NCBI GenBank assembly: GCA_002749535.1
Contig: MZZL01000403.1
Coordinates: 706,209 to 770,208, forward strand
Direction of reading: 5' to 3'
DNA: 64,000 nt
Source: Apophysomyces variabilis
Taxonomy: Eukaryota; Mucoromycota; Mucoromycetes; Mucorales; Mucoraceae
Part shown: piece by piece, positions 1-10,540 of the stretch
Position numbering within the stretch: position 1 is the first letter of the stretch
Layout: each line of letters starts with the position of its first letter
Notes under the pieces: generated by a model
Database searches by the model: none
What the model saw: the letters and a program-made list of their open reading frames with translations, nothing else
Told to the model about the DNA's origin: nothing
Translations under genes and position numbers: made by a program

Positions 1-726
1 ATGGTACGTTCAAGTTCCTCTAAAAACTCCGGATGCTCCTCCCCACGCGGTGCCATTTCTTCAGCAGCAAATTCTAATGCCCCAGCAAAGTCATTCTTAC
101 GGATCAATTCAATCAATCGCTGTTGTTGTAAATGGAAAAATAGACGTGGATTGGTATCTAAAATCTAATCAGATCGCATAATGCAACCCCAAAAGAAAAA
201 AAAAATTATTAGAAAGGTTTACAAACACTAATCGAAATGTAAGAAAAGGAAAAAGAAAAAAAAAACCCCAACGAAATTTTTTCTTTTGGCAATCATTCAT
301 AATCAGAGAACGCTGAAACCGCATAGTTACCTCTGGGTTCAAGTCATTCACAAGTTCAATGGCAGTATCCACATCGCCAGATTGAATCGCATGCCGAATT
401 TCCATACGCTCTTGAATGGATTCCAAATCCACAGAAGGTGATAATCCACTTTCAAGGCTAAACTGTTCCGCAGCATCCTTATACCCTTCAATAACCAGAT
501 AGTTCATCACTAACTGATTCAAATCTCTGGTTCATTAAACAAAAAAAAAAAAAGAGAAAGACAAAAGTTCCCAGTACATGCAATCAATAACTTCAGAATA
601 CATTCTTTTTCTCATGCTTTCCCCCCAAAAAAATGCTTACTGTTTGTTCACTTTAACTTTCGATAGCCTTTCCTCCCATTCATTTCTGGAGATGACTTTC
701 TTGTTCGATGTTGGGATGGAAGTCAT
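1..726 (-). CDS. GID8: GID8 / TWA1, GID-CTLH E3 ligase subunit (partial)
   Basis: Subunit of the GID/CTLH ubiquitin ligase, which in yeast degrades gluconeogenic enzymes when glucose returns. Exons on the minus strand are 641-726, 331-526 and 164 down to the window edge, so the C-terminus is missing. Exon 1 starts MTSIPTSNKK and reaches EWEERLSKVKVNKQ. Exon 2 carries the LisH-like segment DLNQLVMNYLVIEGYKDAAE and then the start of CTLH (ERMEIRHAIQSGDVDTAIEL). Exon 3 continues with ILDTNPRLFFHLQQQRLIEL and an acidic run. Order, spacing and the NPE-ILDTNP junction match GID8 closely. Both introns are GT-AG and keep frame. It lies head-to-tail with HIS6, 298 bp downstream of the HIS6 stop. Family assignment is firm; the regulatory role is taken from yeast. 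Confidence 0.9.
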
Positions 727-1024
727 AACGAAGTCAAATTAAAAAGAACGTTTTATGTTGAAAGGCTTGGGCTGATTATGCACCTGCTTTGTGCAAGAAT
801 AAAAATGTGTGTGTGTATATGGTGTGGGAGAGTCACAGTTGCTACGGCAAGTGTGCTCATTTCAATGTCGGACTACAAAATAGGCGCTTTTTCATCATGC
901 ATACTTTTTGCTTAGAGAATTGGTGACACTTGTCCGAATCAAGAAGTCTTTAGTTCCGCTTCTCTCGATAACAAAAATTCCACGATACTCAGTACATTAT
1001 AATTCTCTATAAAATTCAATGGTT

Positions 1025-2245
1025 TTATTTCTCGCGATTCCATGCCACACATTGCTCAAATGTCACTCCGTTTCCGCCGAATATATCCAGAGCACTTTTT
1101 GTTTACCAAAAAGAATAATTATTATAAATCATAACTTTTCTTTTGTTAGATCTTTTACCTTCCAAATGTCAGGTCCACTTTGCCTTGGGATAATTGATCC
1201 ACCAAAGCTAAATCTTCAATGGCTAAGAAAAAGAAGAGGAAGAATCATGTCAACAAGTTGCATGACTCTTTGAATTCAAGTACACAAGAGAAACTCAAAC
1301 TTACATCGACCGCCCCCAGCATAAGTTGTTGGGATGGTAACCCATTCACCAAGTCCTAGTAGAACGTACGGTAAGGGTACAAGGGTTAAATAAGGAAAGG
1401 CTATTTTACTTACGCTTGACAAGGTCCTGGTCAATGCCGTTGCATAATCCCTCCACATCAGCAGCATGGATTAAGAACTCACTACATCATTATCATCATC
1501 AACCAGATGTATCAGCCCGCTAACCGCATTCATATTCCTCTTTTCCTTAGATCCGCTCTCTACCTGCAATATTCTGAAAGCATTTGCAACGTTTCTATTG
1601 CATAGAAAAGGAACATGTTCAATAAATACAGGAAAAAGAAAGAAACAAAGAAGGAGAGGGACTTTTGTAGCTGTACCTCGATTGACTTCCATATCGGTCA
1701 TGGTTTGCCATTTGTTCATGGCGACAATCCATTTATCATCCCGTCGACGGCAGCTGACATCCACGACCAAATTTTCCTTTCCAATTTTATGACTGATCGT
1801 CTGGAGTCGTTCGAGCGAGAATCGGGCATCGGGAAACAGATAACTTGTGACAATCACTTTGGAAGCACCCAGTGCGAGCCAATCGGACGCATTATCCGCC
1901 GTGATGCCTCCACCCACCTGAAGACCCTGAGGCCATGCCGCCAAAGCCTCTTTGGCTGCATCGTCATTGTTAGGTCCAAGCTTAATGACATGACAACGCG
2001 TCACATTATGCTTCTTGTAAAGTTCAGCATAATAAGCAGGCGATTCTCTGTGAAAGAAAGAAAGGGCATAAGAAGCTTGTTCCCCTCGATAGGTTTTTGC
2101 CTTTTTGTTCTTTTTTATTTTTTTTTTTTTACTTCGAGACAAAGTTTGTGCAAAGACCTTCGGGTGCATCGTCGCGTAAGGATCCACCAACGATTTGCTT
2201 CACTTGACCGTGATGCAGATCGATGCAGCCGTTAAATCGTGTCAT
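1025..2245 (-). CDS. HIS6: HIS6, phosphoribosylformimino-AICAR-phosphate isomerase
   Basis: Catalyses the fourth step of histidine biosynthesis, an Amadori isomerisation in the cytosol. Seven exons join in frame: 2133-2245, 1677-2047, 1564-1594, 1414-1481, 1305-1355, 1159-1222 and 1025-1094, giving 255 residues (yeast HIS6 is about 260). The N-terminus [20 protein letters not shown] holds the catalytic Asp of the TIM barrel. [18 protein letters not shown] and [12 protein letters not shown] follow, then [47 protein letters not shown] and the phosphate loop [11 protein letters not shown]. Exon 3 is only 31 nt. The ATG at 2245 faces the start of the HIT-family gene 127 bp away, suggesting a shared promoter. 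A run of T near 2118 lies in the first intron. Identification is secure. Confidence 0.95.
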
Positions 2246-2372
2246 GGAGAAATACAGCGCAAAAAGAATGCAGACAGAAGAAGGACGGCAAGTTTAAAGA
2301 GGAGCGAATGTGTGACTCACTTTTCGATACCCTTCTCTCTTTCTTTTTCCTCACTCTGTACGTGCTTCAGCC
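2246..2372. promoter_or_regulatory. Compact divergent promoter between HIS6 and the FHIT-like gene
   Basis: Only 127 bp separate the two start codons, so both 5' untranslated regions and core promoters must fit or overlap here. The strand facing the HIT gene is pyrimidine-rich (2325-2355). No clear TATA box or Gcn4-type TGACTC site was found, although TGTGACTCAC occurs around 2309-2318 and contains TGACTC, a possible Gcn4/Cpc1-like half site relevant to HIS6. That role is an inference. Confidence 0.45.
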
Positions 2373-3041
2373 ATGCGCTTACCGAAAGCATTCTATAAAT
2401 TCGGACCTCATGTCATCCCTGATACACAAGTATTTTACCAGTCCAAATTCTGTCTAGGTTTAGTAAACCTTAAACCCATCATTCCGTATGTAACATGCCA
2501 TGTCATTGGCTTAAAAGGGCGGGTCTGACCTTCATATCTTCTAGTGGTCGTCGGTATCCAATTGGCCCATGTTCTTATCTTTGCTTATGATAAAAAAATA
2601 ACCAATAGATGTACTTGTTATTACAAAGCGACCTGTGCGGCGCGTTGAGAATCTATATCCAGAAGAAGCCATTGATCTTATGCTGAGTTCACAGAAAGTG
2701 GGGAAAGTGATTGAAAAGTATTATGAGGGTACTTCTCTCACTATGGTCATCCAAGATGGACCCGAAGCTGGTCAGACTGTATGAAAGATATTCCAAATCT
2801 CGGTATATGTTTATGCTTAAATCACTCTTTTTCTCTCCCGGTCTTTTAGGTGCCACATGTGCATATGCATGTGATCCCACGAAAGGCCAATGATTATGCC
2901 AATAATGATGATATCTACGATGACATCGACCATCGCAAGAAAAGAGTGGATAATGAAGACAGGCAACCTAGAACAGAAGAAGACATGGCAGAGGAAGCTG
3001 AAAGACTTCGCGTTTTTTTCGAACCTTTTACTGGCGAATAG
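2373..3041 (+). CDS. HNT2: FHIT/HNT2-type bis(5'-adenosyl)-triphosphatase
   Basis: HIT-superfamily hydrolase that cleaves diadenosine tri/tetraphosphates. Exons 2373-2485, 2545-2549, 2609-2778 and 2850-3041 give 159 residues (human FHIT 147). The protein starts MRLPKAFYKFGPHVIP, continues VFYQSKFCLGLVNLKPIIPG and HVLVITKRPVRRVENLYPEE, and has the histidine triad VPHVHMHVIPRK with the preceding QDGPEAGQT. The tail EEMAEEAERLRVFF is typical of Fhit. The conserved PGHVLV segment can only be restored by a 5-nt microexon TGGTC at 2545-2549, because the flanking exons end and begin in phases that need exactly 3n+5 bases. It ends one base before the NSE3 stop on the other strand. Substrate preference cannot be read from sequence. 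Confidence 0.9.
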
Positions 3042-3042
3042 G

Positions 3043-4200
3043 CTACCGCACATCGTAACCTGAAGTCTTATAGATGTATCCTCGCAATCGTTCCAATTCT
3101 GCTCCTTCCGCTCCATACATCTATAGAACATACGATCATGATCAATAAAAACGAATCCATATCGATTAGAACACATACACTCGCAATAAACTCGACCATA
3201 TTTTCCTCAGGAATCTCCGCCTTTGCTCTCGGTCCCCAATAATACTCCCAGACAGTATCACTCGACGGATCCTGGTCATAGCCTGTTTTCTGTCTATGTA
3301 GATATCCTTGCTTGACAAAGCTGTCTAATAGTTTATCACGTTCGCCAAACAGAGTCGTCTCGTCTGCGACGCGTAATCGATCCAAATGCTGCTTAAGTTC
3401 CACTTTTGAGAATGAACAACACATACTTTAGAGAACCAAACCTATTCCTTTTCTCATTCTCCTTACCATCAGCGAGCGCTTGTTCGTGGACAAAGATTAA
3501 AGCTAAGATCACATAGAGAATGCCTATTTGGGTGTATTCCTCATCGGAGCGCTTGATGATATCAGGCTGATTGTATTTCTCAGGTAATATGTTCCGCAGA
3601 ATGTAATTGCGTGTGACGGATGATTTATTGCTATCGGCTGATTGGGAAAACCAAACAGTGACATTAGTTCGACAGTTTTATATATGGATCCATGTAAGCG
3701 TCTACCTTTTCTACCACCTGCCACAACTGGTTTTTCTCTAGCTTGCAGTTCAACCATCTCCATACCAAAGATATGACGTAATTTCTGTTGTGCATCGGTG
3801 AAGACGGTCCGGAAATCTCGTGTGTGTTGGTGTAGAACTTTGCAAACGGTATCAGTGATCAAACTGTCGTCTTCCCTCTTTTTAGGGATATGTACTTTTC
3901 TTATTGATGTCATCGCGTCGGATCGGCTGCCGTTTGAACTCACATGCTAAGGCATAGCGAACGGTGTCCTTAACTTTTCGTAATATTTCCTAAGAACATT
4001 TGTTTGCCAGGATTTTGAATCTTAGTCGTGTTCGCTATGCAACTGTCTTTCTAGATTCTTACTTCTCCACTCCAATCGACGTCGGCATGGTCATTGGTTT
4101 TGATCCTTTGGGTTTGCGTCGACGATCCTTCCCCATTGTCATATTCATCGTCGTCGTCATCCACCGCACGTGCACGTTTGCCTTTGGAGCGCTGATCCAT
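3043..4200 (-). CDS. NSE3: NSE3, MAGE-domain subunit of the SMC5/6 complex
   Basis: Winged-helix MAGE-homology protein that partners Nse1 and Nse4 in the SMC5/6 DNA-repair complex. Six exons join in frame: 4063-4200, 3896-3989, 3706-3837, 3467-3637, 3179-3402 and 3043-3120, giving 278 residues. A polar, acidic N-terminus (MDQRSKGKRARAVDDDDEYD) precedes the MAGE core: EEILRKVKDTVRYALACEFK, RQPIRRDDINKKILHQHTRD, then AQQKLRHIFGMEMVELQARE. Downstream come TRNYILRNILPEKYNQPDII, GILYVILALIFVHEQALADG, LFGERDKLLDSFVKQGYLHR and WEYYWGPRAKAEI, the usual second winged helix. Its stop (3043-3045) lies one base from the stop of the convergent HIT gene, so the transcripts must overlap. The last exon codes for a short tail ending YIYKTSGYDVR. 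Confidence 0.9.
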
Positions 4201-5931
4201 GGATAGCCGCCAGTCAACCAAGAGAAGGAAAGGAAAGGAAACAATAGACGGGATGTTCGACCAATGGCTTGTCCATAAGCTTTGACGGTGATTTTAGGCA
4301 TCATTTTTGAAAACCCGCTCTTCATCCTATCCCATTAAGCTGATCAGCCATCTATAACCTTACGCTTTTTTGTAGAGCCTGGATTTTTCCTCGTATCAGC
4401 CAAAAATGATAACCAGACCAGGCTTGTTTAAGTGGATAGTGCAATTATTTGTATCAAGTGAAACAAGCCGCTGCCTGCGCGGTGAGATTTTACGGGCACC
4501 TAAACATTCGAATAACTATCTGAATTGTTTTGTCCATTAAGCGGGTATGTATGTTGACTTGCCTTTCTCAATCACCGTTTAAGGACGCATTGCAATGTTT
4601 TTCACATATTTGTTTGGACGTCAATTGATTTTTTTGCTTCAGCTTGCTTTATCGTTCCGTTGCGTATTTGCTAACGTTTATTCCATATTTGACAGCAAGG
4701 CCTGCAATCAACATCTTTCAATCATATTGTAATTGTGTTGAAGGTGAGAAAAACTTAGGTTGTATGCATACATAGCTATTCTGTATATGCTATCTATAAA
4801 ATCTGGCCTTATGAACAGGCATTCTGCTACAATAAACTCACCAATTAGCGGTGCTCTCTTAAAGCTCACGAAAAGTTACGGGTGATAAAACATATAACAA
4901 CTGATTCCAACCACAGCTCCTAAAATACTAGAAACAATACAAAATCTAGTTACATTTGTGTGCCATAGATATCATTACAGATAGAGGTCTGAGTTCTAGA
5001 GGAATCCAGTAGCAGTATGTTTCATGTCATAAAGGGGCTATATGTTCATTCTGAGGGGCATTATTTTGCTACACACTGTGCATTCTTGGCAAGTCAGTGG
5101 CTAACTGAGTTGCCTGATCAAGTTGGCTTATACTATCCAGCGTCAGCCCCTCTTTATTTTTATTCTACCTATGAATATATGCAGGGAACTGGGACTGAGT
5201 CCAAAAAGTACTTGTACTTGCATTCACTTTTCTCCCTTTGCGTTAAAACAATAAGTGCCAGACAACGTTTTCTGGTATACTATTCGCACACTGTCACACC
5301 AAGAAGTGGAACACTCCCTGTTATGGTATGTTCCAACTTTTTCCCGCCACCGAAAATCCGGATTTTATTTGTAAATTCACTGTAGCTGCTTGTCCCAGGT
5401 AGCTGCATCCTTTAGAAAGCCCTTTCTTGGTACGTAGTATTGTGGAAGTTATACAAGGGAGAAAGGAGTAGTTTTGCTTAAACCCAGATGAATTCAAGGC
5501 TTCACAAGTTCTGTTCATGTGATTGTTAACGAAATCATTTACGTAAATGGAAACTGGCAAAGTGTTGTTGACGTTCTTTGGCCACCAAGATCTCAGTTAT
5601 CATATTCAGGACCAAAAACCTTAATAATTCCGGCTATAAATTGCCAAAGTTATCATTAGATAATGATAGCGAAGGAAAGTATATGCATTAGAAATGGGAA
5701 AGCTAGCAAACTTTGTTTGAAGGGGATATGAAAGCCCACTTACGGGTAAAATCCTCAACCTTGTTGGATGATGACATGGGTAAATCGTTGAATTAGTGGT
5801 AATAGTTTCAGTTCTTTCCTTCAATGTTTGTTCGAATATGGCTAATCTTACACCGATACAATATATGCAAACGAGCTATTTCATGTTTTCCAGGTTGGAA
5901 ATGAATGCAGTACAATGCAAAACACGTTCCT
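4201..5931. other. 1.7-kb intergenic region upstream of NSE3
   Basis: AT-rich. An open frame at 5017-5385 (122 codons) starts MFHVIKGLYVHSEGHYFATH but shows no family signature, no intron pattern and no flanking gene-like composition, so I do not call it a gene. The minus-strand frame at 4059-4325 overlaps NSE3 exon 1 and its 5' flank. No RNA gene or repeat was recognised. Confidence 0.5.
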
Positions 5932-6277
5932 TTATTGCTGAGACATGTTGTAATTCTCCGACGACCGCACGATACGTTCGCTCTTTTTACGTAGAAGATT
6001 AGTCGATTTTAGTAAAGAGGTATTCCTTGTAAGACCGGTGGACGTATCTTTATGTTGATGAGTGTAGACCCCGTTCTGATAATGCTTATCGTAAAATTCT
6101 CGGTCTAAATTAAAGGAAGAAAGTGTAAGTATGTGGCAAAGAAAAAAAACTTTCTTGGTGATTCATGGGGATGTTGCCTTTCTGTTCAAAATCGGGTGTT
6201 GTCACAGGTCGTCGTTTGGTATACTTTTCAATTCTCCACATTTCTACCTGCGCTTTAATTTTGTCTACGAATCCCAT
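5932..6277 (-). CDS. Small conserved-looking hypothetical protein (99 aa)
   Basis: Two exons, 6151-6277 and 5932-6104, give a 99-residue polar protein. It begins MGFVDKIKAQVEMWRIEKYT followed by KRRPVTTPDF, an amphipathic and basic start resembling the opening of small uncharacterised fungal proteins (MGF-x-DK-[IV]K). The second exon reads REFYDKHYQNGVYTHQHKDT and ends in a basic serine-rich tail. The intron donor GTTTTTTTTC is weak. A GC-AG alternative that ends exon 1 at FEQK and joins DREFYDKHY also keeps frame, so the middle is uncertain. There is no signal peptide, membrane segment or catalytic motif. Function unknown. Confidence 0.55.
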
Positions 6278-6562
6278 GATGTTCTAATCTCAAGAAACAT
6301 TAGCATGTAGCTCGGTGGGGTTATTGACTAGGATTTACATGAGAAGGTTAAGAATGACGAGAGATGAACAAAATAAATTTAAGGAGAGTGCGTATGTTTC
6401 TGTCTATGCGTGGAAAAGAGAAGGAGAGACGAAAGAAGAAAAGAGACAAGAGGTGCGAAAAGCGGGCGTTAAAAAACCCAATGTGTATTAAAAAAAAAGG
6501 ACTATAATTTATATAAGCTTTTTTTTTTTTGGTGATACTGATCTCATCAGGTCGGGTAATGT

Positions 6563-7202
6563 TTATGCTTGTTGGTTTGAGTCATCGTTGGTATTTCCAG
6601 CTCGCATTAATAGATATCGTCCTAGAAATGTTAACGGGTCGGATGGTCTACAGAATGCAAAGGTAATAGCATGGAAATTTGGTTAAAAAGGTACGAAGAC
6701 ATAGGATACACTCCTTTCGTGTTATTCTCTTCTTTACCGCTCGTTCACCAAAATTTTCATGCCATCTAATAAAACAGGCACCACTGTCGAATCAAGATAT
6801 GATCTTGGTGTTAATCCATCTAGAGGTCGGGCTTGCCCAAATGATTCTCCCTCTATCATTGATTCGGAAGATGGGTTCACTGCTGTATAGTCTGACGTTT
6901 TCGGCGGTACATAGGAAGATTCAGGCTGGACATCAAAACATGTAAGACATAAAACATCACTCAAGCCATGATGAATAGGAAGTAAATGCTACCTCTTGCT
7001 TAACGTTAGCTAACATTGCATTCGGTGATGATCGTTGAGGCGGTGCGTTCGATGGAGGTGACGATGATCCGCTTTCTGCAGATCCTGGATAGAACGGAAC
7101 GTCAAAGCTATTAGTTACGTTAGGCTTGATGTAGCAAACTTTCAAAGTACGAGAAATGTCTCCCCATTTCTTTCAGGATTTATACCTTTGTCTGTCAGTC
7201 AT
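6563..7202 (-). CDS. DPY30: DPY30/Sdc1-like subunit of the COMPASS (SET1) complex
   Basis: Dpy-30 proteins dimerise through a short helical motif and bind Ash2/Bre2 in the histone H3K4 methyltransferase complex. Exons 7186-7202, 6993-7107, 6738-6925 and 6563-6647 give 134 residues. Residues 1-80 are Pro/Ser-rich and disordered (GSSSPPSNAPPQRSSPNAML). The Dpy-30 motif follows: LDGLTPRSYLDSTVVPVLLD, GMKILVNERPSDPLTFLGRY and LLMRAGNTND, with the hallmark YLD-x-TVVP-x-LL and RP-x-DP. The first coding exon is only 17 nt (MTDRQ plus two bases). The acceptor at CTAATAG (7108-7114) is the one that keeps frame. Assignment is strong from the C-terminal motif. Confidence 0.88.
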
Positions 7203-7685
7203 CGCTCTCACTATGTGGTCGTACACAACAATAAAAAGGGAGCAAACGAAATAGAAATGACACTCAGCCACCTGCAGTTGAATAACCCGTTTCACCTTCA
7301 CGCTGCCAAAAGCGACAGGTTTATCAGGAATGTGGTTATGATCATTTCAATTAAATGTTTAGATATTGGACTCTACGCTTTTGTTCAGTTAAACTAAGTC
7401 TAAAGTCCTGGATATGTAAACAAGGAAGAATATAATATAACAACTAAAGTTGAAGAGTATAAACTTTACGTCATTGAGCCGTAACTGTTTGCTAGTATAT
7501 CATGAACAACTTTGGCTTCCATTACGGCTACTTTGACAATTTGGAATAAATGGTAGATGATGGTTCTTCAGGACATCTGGTGGGTTACTTCTGCATATAA
7601 GCTTTTCTTGTTTCCACTGTTAGCCTTTCCATTAGATCTTTTTTTTTTGACATTCTATTCTATTGGTAAATGTGCGGTTTTGAAA
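7203..7685. other. Intergenic, DPY30 start to ALG7 end
   Basis: AT-rich 480 bp holding the DPY30 promoter and the ALG7 3' flank. A 69-codon open frame at 7188-7397 has no recognisable features. Nothing else was seen. Confidence 0.5.
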
Positions 7686-9256
7686 TCAATATACGTATTG
7701 TACTAGTTTATAACGAATGAAAAATGCAAATGCGCTGGACAAAATTTGAAGACATAGGACAATGCATGTAACATCACGCTCATTCATTGGCCCAGTGTGA
7801 GCCAAGACGAGATTGAGCAACGTGAAGTTGTTACACTCAGCGACATATCCATCTTCATCGTATTTGAAAGCCTTGAGAAGGCCTACTGAGTGAAACAACT
7901 GTACTAGGATTCGACCGAGCTTATGTATTGGCTTTTTGCCTTCCAATGACACAGTCGAACAGCGTAAAAGGCCGTTGTCTGCTAACCTGGGCATTCGATG
8001 ACGGGGGCATTCCACCAGCCGAAAAAGCTGAGGACAAGAGTATACGAAGTTGAATACCTGCGGAAGGAAAAAGAGAAGCAGGGTTTTCGAAAAATGACCC
8101 AAGATACCAACCACAGCAAGTGTCATGCCTGCAAAATAGCAGAATGTGTCGCCAACAAAAACTTTAGCGGGGTACCTAAAAAAGAGAATATGCATCAGAT
8201 GCACCACAATAAAACAGGTATGGCACCAAATTACCAGTTATGCCATAATAAACCAGTAGTGACTCCCACGAATGGAAGCATGAAATAGAGACTGAATAGA
8301 TGTGCATCCACGCTGTTACGATCCGGGTTGTTGAACAAGAAAAGTAAATCATTGATAATGACTGATAATCCGATCACCAAAGATTGACCCGCTTCAATCC
8401 CGTTAATACCGGCCAGAATATTGATACTGTGGGTGCAAAATATAATGACCATGACCATGTAAACATAGTAAAGGGCACCTTGAGCAGTTATGAGAAAAAA
8501 CAAGCTACTAATGGTCCGAACGCTGCCCAATTTTACCGAGATCCAACAAGTCGCCTAGATACGATCGTAATTGAAGAGGTATCATAACGTGCGTTGCGCC
8601 TTCGTTGGTGTAGTAAAAAATCAGCAGAGGAATTCCTGCTATCGCTGGAAACCACACTTTGTATCGCCATCGTACGTCCAGTACATCATCCGCAAATCCA
8701 AGAAGGACCATTGACTGAATAGCCAGAATAGCCGCTAAGATCTCACCGAGCTAAACGGTATCCATGAAGTAGAAGTGAATCGTTTTGCTGTTTCTCGTTT
8801 GGTGTAGGAAATATTATTTTATCCCATTTTTACCTTGCGATACGGAAATGTACCAAGAGTAGTGGGATCTTCGCTGTGGGTGAGCTGTACAGTGCCATCG
8901 AACCAATCCATAAACGGGAACGGCATGAAAAGAAACAAGCCAATCAGGTAAATAATCGCTGTCGGCAGACCCATCGTTTCTGGACTGTGGAGAATATATA
9001 TATCAGCGAAGTGCCTGCATGATCATCCATGTCGTTTACTTTCTTCTTACATAACTGGTCGGGAGGGTTTGAGAATGTCCACACCAGATAATCGAGCATG
9101 AATAAATGAAGAGGATAAATTTGGTATCGTTTTCCACGCCATGAGACCGGTGATGATGGCCATGCCGATCGAAATAATGAGCGCTTGGTAGGCGCTAGGC
9201 ATGTAACCCGCAACTATGAAAGTAACGGCCGAAGCAGCCACTAAGCGGATACCCAT
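7686..9256 (-). CDS. ALG7: ALG7/DPAGT1, UDP-GlcNAc:dolichyl-P GlcNAc-1-P transferase
   Basis: First enzyme of dolichol-linked N-glycan assembly at the ER membrane and the target of tunicamycin. Exons 9051-9256, 8834-8984, 8537-8750, 8235-8478 and 7686-8175 give 434 residues. The start [20 protein letters not shown] opens the first of about ten hydrophobic segments. Family motifs in order are [20 protein letters not shown], the Asp-rich loop [56 protein letters not shown] with catalytic Asp residues, and CPRHRMPR. The tail ends [14 protein letters not shown] conserved DDxxD-like site and the [10 protein letters not shown] signature make the call secure. The gene is divergent from the B55 gene, with 1.3 kb between the starts. 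Confidence 0.95.
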
Positions 9257-10540
9257 GGCAAGAGTGTCAGCTGAAGAGCAAGAATCAAAGAAAAGGGCAA
9301 TGCTGCCACGCACGGTGAGACCATTGGCTTCGGAATCTAAATTTAATTCTTTTGAAGATATGTAACAAAAAGTGACTTTGGCGCTTTTTAACCAGAGTGA
9401 GTACTGTACATGGAAATTGAACATGCTTGATTAGACGTGCGGGCTACTAATATTTTTGGACTTTTAAGCTTATAGATACAAACAGTTGTTTGATTAATGA
9501 ACGATATCATGGCGTAAAGCTATGCAGGGTTCAAGTGTGTCTCGTCAATATCCCTAAAACGTGGTACAAGTGCCTAAGAGCTAAACGGCGGCAAGGTAAC
9601 ACGAATACACGTTCTTCTCCGACCCGCCCGTCATGAATTGCTAGTCTGCAATTGTGCAAAACGAAGAAAGGGTACTCATGCATTTGTGCGCAAACTCTTG
9701 GGATATCCGCGGGAATGGAAGTGTAAATTGACGTCGTTCACTAGACAAAGGTAGTCAAACAATGGGATCGACAACAGGGTTTGGGCCAACAGGCTTTAGG
9801 AGTACCTGGGCAAGCTCTGAGGGGCAGGGTTTGGGAACGATGAAGTGGACATTCGCAAGTCGGCTGCTTTAGCGTTTCCAGATCAAGAAGCACAATTTTA
9901 GCAGTGTGATTCAGAATGATCCTAAATTAGCACTTGACAACGGTTATGGTTCTGCAAATAGAGATGCGATGGCAATACATCATTTCTGTGCGACTTCTCC
10001 CGAGCTCAGCATGCTTGAAATCGTACTATCCTAGGATATATCTCAGAAACGGTGAAGTTTGCGCTAAACAAACAAGAGAAATGAGCTATTAATGTGCAAG
10101 TGAAAGCGACAGAAAGCTTTTACTTGCATGGACCTGGCCCCAATTTCGAGAATACAGTAACAGTAACTAGTGCTACATTTTTCTATTAGCGCAAAGGTGG
10201 TCTTGCCACACCGCACAATGCCCTGGTATGACAGTCCGGAGATTTTGTCCGGCTCTCGAGCATGCCGCATCCCGAAGGTCCAGCAACAGTTTAGCAGTCT
10301 CGTCACATGAGGTGCTGTGATGGAATTTCCTTATTCAGCTTTGAGGTGTCGTGCCCTCCGTGGAAAACCCGTTTCCGTTTTTCTTTCCTGCAAGAGTTCA
10401 CCTGTCTTTTTCACTATCATCAGACGCATCCCTTTGGTTAGTCACACTCCATTTTGATGACATTACTCCTTTAACTAACAAATCTATACTGATTCTTGCT
10501 TTGCTTATGCAAACGCGATATGACAGAGTAACACCGCCCT
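9257..10540. promoter_or_regulatory. 1.3-kb divergent intergenic region, ALG7 / PP2A-B55
   Basis: No coding exon could be supported. The minus-strand open frame at 10064-10306 lacks any family feature. The region must hold both promoters and 5' leaders. No convincing TATA box, RNA gene or repeat was seen. Confidence 0.45.

Noticed and set aside
1615..2235. 206-codon plus-strand open frame
   Set aside because: It is antisense to the HIS6 exons and introns, and all recognisable motifs are on the minus strand.
5017..5385. 122-codon open frame as a gene
   Set aside because: No family features, no codon or splice pattern, and it lies in AT-rich intergenic DNA. Kept only as an intergenic note.
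10064..10306. Minus-strand ORF upstream of the B55 gene
   Set aside because: Short, no motif, and placed where a divergent promoter is expected.
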